From positions 144,948 to 208,947 of the forward strand of contig NZ_JAKGAP010000010.1 of assembly GCF_021532375.1 (NCBI RefSeq): 64,000 nucleotides of DNA. Direction: 5' to 3'. This DNA comes from Paenibacillus alkaliterrae (GTDB lineage: Bacteria > Bacillota > Bacilli > Paenibacillales > Paenibacillaceae). The translations under genes and the position numbers were made by a program. Under the pieces are notes generated by a model. It did not search any database and had not been told where the DNA came from. It saw only the letters and a list, made by a program, of their open reading frames with translations. The first letter of the stretch is position 1, and each line of letters begins with the position of its first letter. This document shows, in pieces, positions 17,860 through 27,289 of this stretch.

Positions 17860-17888
17860 ATTATAGCGATAAGGGGCTAACAACTCAA
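17860..17888 (-). promoter_or_regulatory. Sigma-A promoter of the ABC-F gene
   Basis: On the minus strand TTGAGT (17888-17883) and TATAAT (17865-17860) are spaced by 17 bases, about 40 bases before the ATG. Confidence 0.7.
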
Positions 17889-17906
17889 TGATGGATTCGG
17901 GCTCCC

Positions 17907-20900
17907 TTACATATTCCTGCGGTATTGTCCCCCCACCTCGAATAAAACATTTGTGATCTGTCCAAGCGATGCCCATTTAACCGTTTCCATCAGCTCTTCA
18001 AAAATATTTCCGTTTGCCAAAGCAGCCTGTTTCAGTCGTTCGAGCGCTGCGGGGCATTCATTTTGGTTCTGGAGCTGGAACGCTTGGAGATTCGCAATCT
18101 GGGTTTGCTTCTCCTCTTCCGTCGATCGGGCCAATTCGATCTCATAAGCCGTTTCATCTGCATTCGGATTAATGAAGGTGTTCACGCCGATGATTGGCAA
18201 TTGCCCCGTATGCTTCTTATGTTCATAAAGGAGTGATTCCTCTTGGATTTTTCCGCGCTGGTACTGGGTTTCCATCGCCCCGAGCACTCCCCCGCGATCG
18301 TGGATCCGCTGAAATTCATTGAGGACCGCTTCTTCAACGAGATCGGTTAGCTCATCTATAATAAAGGATCCTTGCAGCGGGTTTTCGTTTTTCGCGAGGC
18401 CCAGCTCCTTATTGATAATCATTTGGATCGCCATAGCCCGCCGAACCGAATTTTCCGTCGGCGTCGTGACCGCTTCATCATAGGCGTTCGTATGCAAGGA
18501 GTTACAGTTGTCATAAATCGCAATCAGCGCTTGCAAAGTGGTGCGGATATCATTGAAATCCATCTCTTGTGCATGGAGGGAGCGGCCGGAGGTTTGAATA
18601 TGGTACTTCAGCTTTTGACTGCGCTCATTTCCCTTGTATTTATGTTTCATGACGGTCGACCAAATCCGGCGCGCCACACGGCCCATGACGGTATACTCGG
18701 CATCTAAACCATTGCTGAAGAAAAAAGAGAGATTTGGAGCAAAATTATCGATATCCATACCGCGGCTTAAATAGTATTCCACATAAGTAAATCCGTTCGC
18801 CAGCGTAAACGCCAATTGGGAAATCGGATTGGCGCCCGCTTCGGCAATATGATAGCCGCTGATGCTCACGGAATAGTAGTTACGCACCTTATGATCGATG
18901 AAGTACTGCCCTACATCGCCCATCATTTTCAAAGCAAACTCGGTAGAGAAGATGCATGTGTTTTGTCCTTGGTCCTCTTTCAATATATCTGCCTGAACGG
19001 TACCGCGCACCGTTTGCAGCGTATAATCCTTGATGCTTTCGTATTCCTCCTGGCTCGGCTGCCTTTCGTTCTTTACCGCAAACCTTTCAACCTGCTGATG
19101 GATGGCGGTGTTCATATACATCGCCAAAATAATCGGTGCCGGTCCATTGATCGTCATCGAAACACTGGCGGAAGGATGGCATAAATCAAAACCGTCAAAC
19201 AATTTCTTCATATCATCCAACGTGCATACACTCACACCGCTGTTCCCGATTTTCCCGTAGATGTCGGGACGGTAATCGGGGTCCTGACCGTACAGAGTAA
19301 CGCTGTCAAAGGCGGTCGATAATCGCTTGGCCTCTTCATTTTGGCATAAATAATGAAACCGGCGGTTGGTGCGCTCAGGAGTTCCCTCTCCAGCAAATTG
19401 GCGCTTCGGATCTTCATTCGCCCGTTTAAACGGGAATACGCCCGCTGTATAAGGAAAGTAACCGGGCAGATTTTCAGCAAGAAGCCAGCGCACAATTTCC
19501 CCCTCATCTTCCCACTTAGGCAGGCTGACTCTCGGAATCCTATTGCCGGACAGCGATTCCGTATATAAATCCGTGCATATTTCCTTGCCGCGAACTTGGG
19601 TGACCAGTTGGTCCTGCTTATAGGCTTCTCGGATCCCCGGCCACTCTTCCAACATTTTCTTGCATTCCGGATGGAGCTTGGATTCGTTAATCGCCAGCAT
19701 TTCGTCCAACTTTGCCGCAAAATGTTGCGCCTCTGCCTCCGTCATGATCCGCCCCTGATCGGATTCTATCATTTGTTTGGTTCCCTTTAACTGGGACAGC
19801 TTTCGAGTAACCGCAACCTGTTCTTTCATAAACTTCTTATATTGCCGGACGGTTTGTATGATTTCTCCCAAGTACCCGATTCGGTCCTGTGAAATAATGT
19901 TGTTTTTCTTCATTACTCTTTGCATGCTGTCATCGTATGAGGAAGGCCACGCGCCTCCGGTTTTCTTCTCCACAATCTTCATTAGGCTCGCAAACAGGAC
20001 GTCTGTTCCCGGGTCGTTGAATTGACTGGCAATCGTCCCGTATACAGGCAGCTCCTCGTCCGGAACCTCGAACAGCTGGCGGCTGCGCTTGTATTGCTTT
20101 CGTACATCCCTCAGAGCATCCTCGGATCCTCTTCGTTCAAACTTATTGATGACGATGATATCCGCAAAATCGATCATATCGATTTTTTCCAGCTGGGTCG
20201 CTGCCCCGAATTCGCTCGTCATAACGTACATCGCTACATCGCATAGCTCGACGATTCTGGAGTCGCCTTGTCCGATCCCGCTTGTTTCAACAATGACAAA
20301 ATCGTAACCGGCCGCTTTGACGATATCGACAGCTTCTTTTGTGGCATCGCTTAGCTCGGATTTGGAGCCCCGGGTCGCCATGCTGCGCAGGTACACGCGG
20401 GAGTTATTTATCGCGTTCATCCGGATACGGTCCCCAAGCAGCGCCCCTCCTGTCTTCATCTTGGAAGGATCGACGGAAATGACAGCAACGCAGCGATCCG
20501 GGAATTGATTAAGAAAACGGCGCACCAATTCATCCGTCAACGAGCTTTTGCCCGCTCCGCCCGTGCCCGTCACTCCCAAAACGGGAATGGCCGGCGCATC
20601 CGGTTTCAATAGCTTCAAGGCAGCGCTAACGGTTCCATCAACGCCTCCTTTCGTTACAGCTTCCTCCGCAAGCGTAATCAATTTCGCAATGGAGCCCCAG
20701 TTTTTGGCCTGTAATCCGGCCAACTCCCGATCTAACTGCTTAGGTGTCGGAAAATCGGATCTTCGAATCATCTCGTTGATCATGCCCTGCAATCCCAGCT
20801 CGCGGCCATCGTCCGGGGAAAAGATTTTGGCGATGCCGTAACCGCTCAATTCCTTGATCTCGGCAGGGACAATTACGCCTCCCCCGCCGGCAAAGATATG

Positions 20901-21194
20901 AATATGGCCCGCTCCCTCCTTTTGAAGCAAGTCATACATGTATTTCAAATACTCGACATGGCCGCCCTGGTACGTGCTAACGGCAATTCCCTGCACATCC
21001 TCTTGAATCGCCGCATTCACCACCTCTTCGACAGACCGGTTATGTCCAAGGTGAATGACTTCCACGCCTGAGGCTTGAAGAATCCGTCTCACAATATTAA
21101 TAGAAGCATCATGACCATCGTATAGGGCAGCGGCCGTAACAAAACGCACATGACATGCCGGTCGGTAAGCCTGCGTTTCCAACGCGCATTCCAC
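17907..21194 (-). CDS. icmF: Fused isobutyryl-CoA mutase IcmF (B12-dependent)
   Basis: This 1095-residue protein has the IcmF domain order: a B12-binding domain (about 15-140, DGHDAS in the lower-ligand loop), a MeaI-like G-protein chaperone domain (about 190-420: Walker [21 protein letters not shown]) and the acyl-CoA mutase barrel (about 540-1090). IcmF interconverts isobutyryl-CoA and n-butyryl-CoA and can act on related branched acyl-CoAs; its G domain guards cofactor loading. Its length matches known IcmF proteins of about 1090 residues. The start is GTG at 21194 (AAGGA upstream). It appears monocistronic and is unrelated to the flanking sugar genes. Confidence 0.95.
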   Translation of the reverse strand: MECALETQAYRPACHVRFVTAAALYDGHDASINIVRRILQASGVEVIHLGHNRSVEEVVNAAIQEDVQGIAVSTYQGGHVEYLKYMYDLLQKEGAGHIHIFAGGGGVIVPAEIKELSGYGIAKIFSPDDGRELGLQGMINEMIRRSDFPTPKQLDRELAGLQAKNWGSIAKLITLAEEAVTKGGVDGTVSAALKLLKPDAPAIPVLGVTGTGGAGKSSLTDELVRRFLNQFPDRCVAVISVDPSKMKTGGALLGDRIRMNAINNSRVYLRSMATRGSKSELSDATKEAVDIVKAAGYDFVIVETSGIGQGDSRIVELCDVAMYVMTSEFGAATQLEKIDMIDFADIIVINKFERRGSEDALRDVRKQYKRSRQLFEVPDEELPVYGTIASQFNDPGTDVLFASLMKIVEKKTGGAWPSSYDDSMQRVMKKNNIISQDRIGYLGEIIQTVRQYKKFMKEQVAVTRKLSQLKGTKQMIESDQGRIMTEAEAQHFAAKLDEMLAINESKLHPECKKMLEEWPGIREAYKQDQLVTQVRGKEICTDLYTESLSGNRIPRVSLPKWEDEGEIVRWLLAENLPGYFPYTAGVFPFKRANEDPKRQFAGEGTPERTNRRFHYLCQNEEAKRLSTAFDSVTLYGQDPDYRPDIYGKIGNSGVSVCTLDDMKKLFDGFDLCHPSASVSMTINGPAPIILAMYMNTAIHQQVERFAVKNERQPSQEEYESIKDYTLQTVRGTVQADILKEDQGQNTCIFSTEFALKMMGDVGQYFIDHKVRNYYSVSISGYHIAEAGANPISQLAFTLANGFTYVEYYLSRGMDIDNFAPNLSFFFSNGLDAEYTVMGRVARRIWSTVMKHKYKGNERSQKLKYHIQTSGRSLHAQEMDFNDIRTTLQALIAIYDNCNSLHTNAYDEAVTTPTENSVRRAMAIQMIINKELGLAKNENPLQGSFIIDELTDLVEEAVLNEFQRIHDRGGVLGAMETQYQRGKIQEESLLYEHKKHTGQLPIIGVNTFINPNADETAYEIELARSTEEEKQTQIANLQAFQLQNQNECPAALERLKQAALANGNIFEELMETVKWASLGQITNVLFEVGGQYRRNM

Positions 21195-21332
21195 CTTTAT
21201 CCTTAGTCTTTTTGACGCAGCGTTGCCTGTATGCTTCTGATCCGGTTTATTTCGGTTTCATCTCTTTTCTTATCTCTACGTCCTCTGCCGGGGGAATATG
21301 TTCACTGCAGGAATAGTTAATCAACATGGCGA
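21195..21332. other. Intergenic region upstream of icmF
   Basis: About 140 bases between the GntR-operon terminator and the icmF start. It should hold the icmF promoter, but I could not pick convincing hexamers by eye. Confidence 0.4.
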
Positions 21333-21364
21333 AAGACTCCTTCTGCAAAGCTAGAAGGAGTCTT
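21333..21364 (-). terminator. Terminator of the amino-sugar-acid operon
   Basis: A 12-bp perfect stem (AAGACTCCTTCT with its complement, 21333-21344 and 21353-21364) has an eight-base loop. It lies 19 bases beyond the gntR stop. Confidence 0.85.
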
Positions 21365-21382
21365 CGGCCTGACTATTGTTTT

Positions 21383-22108
21383 TTACACATCATAGTTTAC
21401 GATATACGTCTGCATCTCCGTATTGTAATACCCTACGCTGAATTCGATAATCTCCCCGGTTTCATCATAAGAATAACGGGATCGCTTAAGCAGCGGTGTC
21501 TTCTCATCGACGCGTAATATGCTCTCCACTGAAGACGGGGCAAAGGCGACCGCGAACCGGTCCCGAAAATTGGCCAAAGAAATTTGCCGCTCTTCAAACA
21601 TGCCGTACAAGGATTGGGCGTTCAAATCGGTCAGCTCTATATCTCCCCTCCGCATAGTTAAATAATGCGTGTAATGGATATAAGGCGCGTCATTAAGCAG
21701 ATAGAGACGCTCTAAGCGAAGACACTGCTCTCCGAATAATCGATAAGGCTCCGTACCTTCTTCGTTAACGACTGCTTCCATGCGCAGCAATTGCTTTTGG
21801 ATCCGATGACCTTCCTCGACTAAAATTTCCGTAAATCGTTTCCACGTCGAAAGCTTGGAGGCGGACGTATTTCGAATCACCTTTGTTCCTTTGCCGCTGT
21901 TTGTCTCCAGGTAACCTTCTTGAACGAGCTCCTTAATCGCATTGCGGACTGTAATCTTGCTGACCTCGAATTCCGTTTCCAATTGAGGCTCTGAAGGAAT
22001 GTTGGTCTCGATGGGATAAACCCCGTGCAGGATCCGGTCCTTTATTATATTTTTAATTTGCAAATATAGAGGTCTCTTCTTGCGGGATAAGATCACTGCG
22101 GCATTCAC
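21383..22108 (-). CDS. GntR-family (HutC/UTRA subfamily) repressor
   Basis: The 241-residue protein has a winged helix at about 12-80 (YLQIKNIIKDRILHGVY... SKITVRNAIKELVQEGYL) and a C-terminal UTRA ligand-binding domain (about 95-238). Such regulators sense sugar phosphates or acids and repress their own operon. The likely start is GTG 22108, overlapping the stop of the kinase gene (TAGTG). It is the last gene of the operon, so the operon is probably autoregulated through the paired palindromes at 26163-26194. Confidence 0.92.
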   Translation of the reverse strand: MNAAVILSRKKRPLYLQIKNIIKDRILHGVYPIETNIPSEPQLETEFEVSKITVRNAIKELVQEGYLETNSGKGTKVIRNTSASKLSTWKRFTEILVEEGHRIQKQLLRMEAVVNEEGTEPYRLFGEQCLRLERLYLLNDAPYIHYTHYLTMRRGDIELTDLNAQSLYGMFEERQISLANFRDRFAVAFAPSSVESILRVDEKTPLLKRSRYSYDETGEIIEFSVGYYNTEMQTYIVNYDV

Positions 22109-23124
22109 TACCTTTCCACATCGCCTACTGCTTCGGTCATGGCCCGGAGGATATCGCTCTCGGACGACATGGGCGTATCGCCCGCAATCGTATGCGCCAG
22201 CATGCCGGCCGCCGCGGCAAACCCGACGGTCTTTTCCGGCAAAAATCCGCTGGCCTCGCCATGCACAATTCCGCTCGTATAGGCATCTCCTGCACCTATT
22301 CTATCATAGACGGAAAACGTGAGCTTTTGGGAAAAGAAGAAGGTTTGATTCTTGTACATAAAGCCAAGCAAGGAATGTGTATTGTCGCCGTTAATGGAAC
22401 GGTGGGTACCGGCTATAACCGTGATCCCATACTGGGCTGCGACGGCTGGAATCAGCTCAGTGAGCTGTTCCATGCGGGTTTCTTTCCCGGTGTTCATGCC
22501 AAGGACGAACATGGCGTCCTTCTCGTTCATCATGACGATATCCGCCAAATGCAGCATATCCTCATAATGCGGCTTTGCCTTCTCATAGCCGTCCTGCCCC
22601 CAAAGCGACGGGCGGTAGTTGCAGTCGAAGACGACCGTTCCGCCATGCGCCTTGACCGCTTTCGCCAATGCTTTCATATGAAGCCTGACCGTATCATTCA
22701 TGGCCAGCGTAATGCCGCAAAAATGAACAACATCCACCTGCTTCGCGATGGCTTCAACATCATAGGTTCCTTCAGGGGCGGTATTGAAGCTGCTTTCCAA
22801 CCGGTTGGAATAAGTAACGCGGCTAGGCCGCGCGCCGAAGCCGTTCTCCAGGAAGTACATGCCAACGTAATTGCCGCCCCGCATCATGAAAGTAGGTGCC
22901 AGACTTAATTTGCGAAGATAAGCTGCTGCGGCATCCCCCACGGCATTGGCCGGCAAGGTGGTTACAAGGCAGCCTGTATGCCCAAAACGAGCCAGAGCTG
23001 AAGCCACATTTACTCCCGTTCCCGAGAAAGAAAAGTTCAGTCTGCCGGCTTGCGATAGAAGTTCATAACCCGGCACCTGCAAGCGCATCATAACCTCGCC
23101 AAAGGCTGCGATCCGTTTAGCCAT
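22108..23124 (-). CDS. kdgK: PfkB-family sugar kinase, probable 2-keto-3-deoxygluconate kinase
   Basis: The 338-residue protein of ribokinase/PfkB fold has the N-terminal GTGVNVASALARFG motif and the C-terminal anion-hole/base motif DRIGAGDAYTSGI, with the catalytic aspartate in GAGD. It resembles 2-keto-3-deoxygluconate kinases. ATG 23124 is used; the frame also opens at TTG 23133. It overlaps the aldolase gene by eight bases. In this operon it would phosphorylate the keto-deoxy acid made by the DgaE-like lyase and hand it to the aldolase. Exact substrate is inferred from context. Confidence 0.85.
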   Translation of the reverse strand: MAKRIAAFGEVMMRLQVPGYELLSQAGRLNFSFSGTGVNVASALARFGHTGCLVTTLPANAVGDAAAAYLRKLSLAPTFMMRGGNYVGMYFLENGFGARPSRVTYSNRLESSFNTAPEGTYDVEAIAKQVDVVHFCGITLAMNDTVRLHMKALAKAVKAHGGTVVFDCNYRPSLWGQDGYEKAKPHYEDMLHLADIVMMNEKDAMFVLGMNTGKETRMEQLTELIPAVAAQYGITVIAGTHRSINGDNTHSLLGFMYKNQTFFFSQKLTFSVYDRIGAGDAYTSGIVHGEASGFLPEKTVGFAAAAGMLAHTIAGDTPMSSESDILRAMTEAVGDVER

Positions 23125-23872
23125 TGCGATCAACCAGTCTCTTCACGATTTCAAGCAGCCGGCGGACGTCCTCAACATTCGTTTTTCCCGTTGCTTTGTC
23201 AATAATCGAGGAATAGACGTGAGGAATGACCTGCGGTACATGAGCTTCAAGAGCAATGCGCAGAATGGTCTCGAAATTGTCCATGTCAATTCCGCCAGTC
23301 GGTTCTAACGCGAAGCCCTCTTCACCGCAAGCTTCCGCAACGGCGCGCCATTCATCCTCGCGGCTTAATCCGTTCATCGGGAAATATTTCAAGGCTTGGC
23401 CCCCCATATCGCGGACTAGCGCAATCGCCGCCTTCACCGGCACAATCGCGTGTTCCCCTTGTGCGGCGCTTACGGGACCTGTTGAAATATTTACATATCC
23501 AACACGGCCCGTTGGAGACACTAAGCTGTTAATCCAGCTCTGCTTCCCGCTTAGGTTGGCACGGGTGGCTCCTACGGCAGGGAACACCTGATTAATATGA
23601 CTGCCGGGGTAGTGCTTCGCAATCTCGGCAACGACGGCAGCTTGACGGTTATCGCCTGCGCCCAGTCCAATCGACACCGCATCGTCGATTTCTTTGCCGT
23701 ATGCTTTCATGGCGGCCACCGCTTCTTCAACCGTCCTGTAATCCTTCGAAAGAACGCCGACTAGAACGCAGCCTTCCGACGCTTCAAATACTTCCTTGGC
23801 ATTCTCTATGCTATTAGCTAATACGTTTAAAGCGACCCGGTTTTTGTATAGCCGTTTCATAATCTTTGACAT
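23117..23872 (-). CDS. dgaF: DgaF-like 2-keto-3-deoxy-6-phosphogluconate aldolase
   Basis: The 251-residue TIM-barrel protein belongs to the KDGP aldolase family of DgaF (Salmonella D-glucosaminate pathway), recognisable by VGVLSKDYRTVEEAV, GLGAGDNRQAAVVAEI, GQALKYFPMNGL (probable Schiff-base lysine) and EPTGGID. It would cleave 2-keto-3-deoxy-6-phosphogluconate to pyruvate and glyceraldehyde 3-phosphate. The ATG at 23872 has AGGAGG upstream and is separated from the dgaE-like stop by one base, so the two are coupled. A longer frame to 23926 overlaps the previous gene needlessly. Confidence 0.9.
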   Translation of the reverse strand: MSKIMKRLYKNRVALNVLANSIENAKEVFEASEGCVLVGVLSKDYRTVEEAVAAMKAYGKEIDDAVSIGLGAGDNRQAAVVAEIAKHYPGSHINQVFPAVGATRANLSGKQSWINSLVSPTGRVGYVNISTGPVSAAQGEHAIVPVKAAIALVRDMGGQALKYFPMNGLSREDEWRAVAEACGEEGFALEPTGGIDMDNFETILRIALEAHVPQVIPHVYSSIIDKATGKTNVEDVRRLLEIVKRLVDRNG

Positions 23873-23873
23873 T

Positions 23874-24977
23874 TTATTTTCCTCCTGCCAGTTCACGAAT
23901 TCGGGATGCGATAACCTGCATATCATCGCCTTGAAGCGGACGGGGATCGATATCGAAATAGCCTTGTCTTACGCCGTAATCACGCGTGTATATCGCAATT
24001 TCTCCGTCTTGCAGCTCCGTTACCAATTGCTTTGCGGTCATACCCGCTTGCAACGGATCGATATGAATCCGTGCGCGGAATATGGCCCGGCCGGCTTCAT
24101 CCTGCACGACGCTCACTCGCAGTCCGTCTATCTCATTCAAAGGCATTAAGGTTTGGAGCTCTTCTTTTTCTTGCCCGCTCTTGTCCGCCTTGACCCTATA
24201 TTCATCGAGCGCTTGAAGCAGCCCGAACGTTGTTTCCTTGCCGACCTTCATGCTTCGACCGATGCCGTGCAATTGCATCTTGACCCACTCGATATAGGTT
24301 CGTTTGCCGCCGACTATGCCGGATGTCGGACCTTCAATCGCCTTCGATCCGCTGTAGATGACCAGGTCTGAGCATGTTACATACTTTTGAAGATCTTCCT
24401 CCGCTGCCGCATCCACAATGAGCGGAACGCCGTTTCGCTGCGCAATCACCCATGCTTCCTCGACGGATATCATATTTTTCTGAACCGCATGATGCGATTT
24501 GACAAAAAGAATGGCTGCCGTGTTCTCCGTGATGGCCTCTTCCATATGCTCCGCTTTGCCCTCATTGGCGTATCCCGTTTCGATGAGCTTGCCGCCGCCT
24601 AAGTAAACCATCGTTTCAACGGGCGCTCCATATTGAACGTTGTGGCCTTTCAGAATGATGATTTCATTTCTAGGGATGGACTCTTGGTGCAGACGCACGC
24701 TCTTGCGCCGGTTTCCTTGCGTTACTACCGCCGCAACCGACAGCGCAATGCCGCTTGAAGCCGAATTTACGACTACCGCTGCCTCCGAGCCGAGAATTCG
24801 TGCGATATAATCGCCTGATTTATCCACCAAATCCGCGATCTCCACATAATTTTGTCCGCCATGCTTCATGGCGTCCATGACGGTATCCGCAGGAGCGGAT
24901 ACGCCTAATATACTCATCCGTCCGCTAGCATTAATGACGCGTTTAAGTCCGTATTTCACATTCAATGAATTCGCCAT
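23874..24977 (-). CDS. dgaE: DgaE-like PLP-dependent D-glucosaminate(-6-phosphate) ammonia-lyase
   Basis: The 367-residue fold-type I PLP enzyme resembles SelA and DgaE: NASGRMSILGVSAPADTVMDAM, SASSGIALSVAAVVT, IVDAAAEED (PLP aspartate) and IYSGSKAIEGPTSG (PLP lysine). DgaE removes ammonia from D-glucosaminate-6-phosphate to give 2-keto-3-deoxy-6-phosphogluconate. AAAGGAG precedes the ATG. It overlaps the amidohydrolase gene by 35 bases. Because the operon also encodes a keto-deoxy sugar kinase and lies next to an ABC importer rather than a PTS, this enzyme may use the non-phosphorylated acid. Confidence 0.88.
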   Translation of the reverse strand: MANSLNVKYGLKRVINASGRMSILGVSAPADTVMDAMKHGGQNYVEIADLVDKSGDYIARILGSEAAVVVNSASSGIALSVAAVVTQGNRRKSVRLHQESIPRNEIIILKGHNVQYGAPVETMVYLGGGKLIETGYANEGKAEHMEEAITENTAAILFVKSHHAVQKNMISVEEAWVIAQRNGVPLIVDAAAEEDLQKYVTCSDLVIYSGSKAIEGPTSGIVGGKRTYIEWVKMQLHGIGRSMKVGKETTFGLLQALDEYRVKADKSGQEKEELQTLMPLNEIDGLRVSVVQDEAGRAIFRARIHIDPLQAGMTAKQLVTELQDGEIAIYTRDYGVRQGYFDIDPRPLQGDDMQVIASRIRELAGGK

Positions 24978-26055
24978 TTATAACGACTCCTTTTGCTTCG
25001 ATTCTCTTTTCCGCTATACGCTGCTCCCCTTCGGAATCAAGAAGCGCAATCGGTTCATTACGAACGGTAAATAAGGTTAAGTTCGCGGCATCCCCAACCC
25101 GAATGCGGCCAAGCTCAGGCTTCTCCAGCCATTCAGCCGCGCGCGTGGTGACCGCTGAGATCACTTCTTCCAGTGAATAGCCCAAGTAAAGAAATTTAGT
25201 GAGGACATGAGCCATACTATATACCGGACCATTCAGCCGGTTTCCGCGATAGATGTCGGTGCTGATCGTATTTATACGGATATGACGGCGCTTCGCAGCT
25301 TCGGCAGCCTTAAAGGAAAAGCTCGCGGTACCGTGGCCGACGTCGAGGTGAACGCCGCGACCGATGGCATCAAGCAGCGCCTGAAGCGGTTTGCCTTCCT
25401 CGTCAAACAGATTGTTGCTTTTCCCGTTAAGATAATGCGTAATAATATCTTTGTTCTCCAGCAGCGGTATGACTTCCTCGATGCCCGGCGGTCCGGAGCC
25501 GATATGAACCATTAACGGCAGCGAGGTTTGAACAGACAGCGAACGCGCTATGCGTAATGGCTCCAGGCCGCTGTCACGGACAACGCTTCTGCTGATGCGA
25601 GCCTTTAATCCTACGATGAAACCACTGAAATCCTGTACGGCCTGCACGGCCTTCTTCGTGTCGATCCATTCGAGATTGGATAATTCGTCGACTCTGGCTA
25701 AACCTATTCTTGAAACATTCAAAAAGGCGAACATCTTAGTACGGGCATACTCTCTGGTTGCGGCCAAATCCGCAATCCGGTCCGCACCGCAGCTTCCGGC
25801 ATCCACGATCGTGGTTACACCTTGCTTGATGCCGATTTCATCGATATCATCCCCGTATGGATCAAAATCAGGGAATGCATGGACATGCAGATCAATCCAT
25901 CCGCTCGATACATAAACGCCGGAACAATCTGTCATACGGTGTCCAAATGCTAGACCCGCCTCAGTCACCTGGGCAATGCTGCCGTTCTCCACGACAATAT
26001 CGATAGACTCTCCGCTGACGCGCTTTAGATTGTGCAAAACGAAACGATCTTGCAT
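24943..26055 (-). CDS. Amidohydrolase/deacetylase-family metallohydrolase
   Basis: The 370-residue protein is of the EF_0837/AHA_3915-type amidohydrolase subgroup. Metal and catalytic motifs visible in order are DLHVHAFPDF (HxH), VGLKARIS (possible carboxylated lysine), PLMVHIGSGP (His), ITHYLNG (His) and NTISTDIYRG (catalytic Asp). Members hydrolyse N-acyl or cyclic amide bonds. As first gene of the operon with the DgaE- and DgaF-like enzymes, it could remove an acyl group from an N-acylated amino-sugar acid. ATG 26055 (AGGTGA five bases upstream) is preferred over GTG 26064. Confidence 0.87.
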   Translation of the reverse strand: MQDRFVLHNLKRVSGESIDIVVENGSIAQVTEAGLAFGHRMTDCSGVYVSSGWIDLHVHAFPDFDPYGDDIDEIGIKQGVTTIVDAGSCGADRIADLAATREYARTKMFAFLNVSRIGLARVDELSNLEWIDTKKAVQAVQDFSGFIVGLKARISRSVVRDSGLEPLRIARSLSVQTSLPLMVHIGSGPPGIEEVIPLLENKDIITHYLNGKSNNLFDEEGKPLQALLDAIGRGVHLDVGHGTASFSFKAAEAAKRRHIRINTISTDIYRGNRLNGPVYSMAHVLTKFLYLGYSLEEVISAVTTRAAEWLEKPELGRIRVGDAANLTLFTVRNEPIALLDSEGEQRIAEKRIEAKGVVINGEFIECEIRT

Positions 26056-26162
26056 GTTGTTCACCTACTTCCGCAGCTAGAATGATGACTTATTCATTCT
26101 CGTATTCTCGTACAATCGTATTGCTTTCTCTTATACGTTTAGAATAGCATAAAAACTGAAAG

Positions 26163-26194
26163 AACAATATAACGTTATAATGTTTAACCGTTAA
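26163..26194. promoter_or_regulatory. Paired palindromes, probable GntR operator
   Basis: A perfect 12-bp palindrome TATAACGTTATA (26168-26179) is flanked by AACA and TGTT, extending dyad symmetry to 22 bases with one mismatched pair. It abuts a second one, TTAACCGTTAA (26184-26194). They lie over the presumed -35 region of the amino-sugar-acid operon; a TATTCT -10 candidate is at 26141-26146 on the minus strand. The UTRA regulator of the same operon is the natural candidate to bind. Confidence 0.6.
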
Positions 26195-26227
26195 GTGTTG
26201 GGTAATAATCTGATTTTGAAGCAGGAA

Positions 26228-26266
26228 GGCTGTCCGATAAGGTCTGATACGACTTGAGGGACAGCA
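26228..26266. repeat. Hairpin-forming GGACAGC element
   Basis: GGCTGTCC at 26228-26235 and GGGACAGC at 26258-26265 can pair over a 22-base loop. The outer arms resemble those of the hairpin at 16171-16227, which suggests a dispersed repeat family rather than a gene-specific signal. Confidence 0.4.
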
Positions 26267-26308
26267 TCCTCTCCATGATTGGGTCCGCACGCGCGCTGAT
26301 AACGACAT

Positions 26309-26333
26309 AAAAAGGTGCAAACAAATTGCACCT
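26309..26333 (-). terminator. Terminator of the ABC importer operon
   Basis: AGGTGCAA (26313-26320) pairs with TTGCACCT (26326-26333) around a five-base loop, followed in the minus direction by five T. A second GC-rich stem (AATCCCCGC with GCGGGGATT, 26363-26394) lies right after the last stop codon. Confidence 0.85.
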
Positions 26334-26397
26334 CATTATCACTCCGCGCGGCGTTTGAGCGGAATCCCCGCCGGAGCTGGCCCCCGCGGGGATTATT

Positions 26398-27273
26398 TCA
26401 ACCTTTAACTGCGCCTGCGACCATCCCTTGCATAATGTGCTTCTGGAAAATCAAGTAGACAATAATCGTTGGAATAACCGATAAGGATAAGGCGGCCATC
26501 GTCAACTTGTAGTCGGTCATATAACCTGTGGCGAACATGGACAGGCTAAGCGGCAGCGTCTTCAGCGCTGGCTTGCTGATGAATACGAGCGCGAATGAAA
26601 ACTCGTTCCAGAAGCGAAGGAAGGCCAATATCGCAACGGTAGAAAGCGCCGGAAGGGACAGCGGCAGCATGATTCTAGCAAAGATGCCCCAGTAGCCGGT
26701 ACCATCGATTGCTGCCGCCTCTTCGATATCCTTCGGAAAGGTGTTCATGTAGGCTTGCGTAATAAAAATCGCAATCGGCAGCTCGAACGCCACATACGGC
26801 AAAATAAGCGCCCAGTAGGTGTTTAGAAGATGCACCTTATTCATCAAAATAAAGAGCGGGACGAGCGTACTGTGAATCGGGATCAGCATCCCGAGCAGGA
26901 ACAAGCCCATAAAGAACAGCTTGAATCGAAACTGAAAACGCGACAGCACGTAGGCGGCCAGCGCCCCGATCACTAGCGACAGAACAAGCGACACGATCGT
27001 GACAATCACAGAGTTAAACATGGCAAGACCCATATCGGACACTTCCCACGCACGTGTGAAGTTTTCCCACTGCCAGTCGGTCGGAAACTGGAACGGACGG
27101 GAGAAAAATTGCTCATTAGTCTTGAACGCGCTCATAAATAACCACAATAAGGGATAGAGCGTGACCAGGGCGTACATGGTCATCAATACGTTGACGATCC
27201 CGCCTGTCCAATTGCGCAGGTCCATTCTCTTTTTAGAGGAGGATACTCTGCTTGAATGACTGCTTGCTTTCAT
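26398..27273 (-). CDS. Carbohydrate ABC transporter permease (MalG type)
   Basis: This 291-residue channel subunit has six membrane helices and the EAA loop EAAAIDGTGYWGIFARIMLP. The ATG at 27273 has GGAGGAGG at good distance. It lies 16 bases after its MalF-type partner and ends the importer operon. No ATPase gene is present nearby, so a shared MsmX-type ATPase, perhaps the one at 5638-6759, would have to power it. Confidence 0.93.
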   Translation of the reverse strand: MKASSHSSRVSSSKKRMDLRNWTGGIVNVLMTMYALVTLYPLLWLFMSAFKTNEQFFSRPFQFPTDWQWENFTRAWEVSDMGLAMFNSVIVTIVSLVLSLVIGALAAYVLSRFQFRFKLFFMGLFLLGMLIPIHSTLVPLFILMNKVHLLNTYWALILPYVAFELPIAIFITQAYMNTFPKDIEEAAAIDGTGYWGIFARIMLPLSLPALSTVAILAFLRFWNEFSFALVFISKPALKTLPLSLSMFATGYMTDYKLTMAALSLSVIPTIIVYLIFQKHIMQGMVAGAVKG

Positions 27274-27289
27274 TGTCGGATCCTCCTCC

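Noticed and set aside
22192..22908. Plus-strand open frame of 238 codons
   Set aside because: Antisense to the PfkB kinase gene; no ribosome site and no known fold motif.
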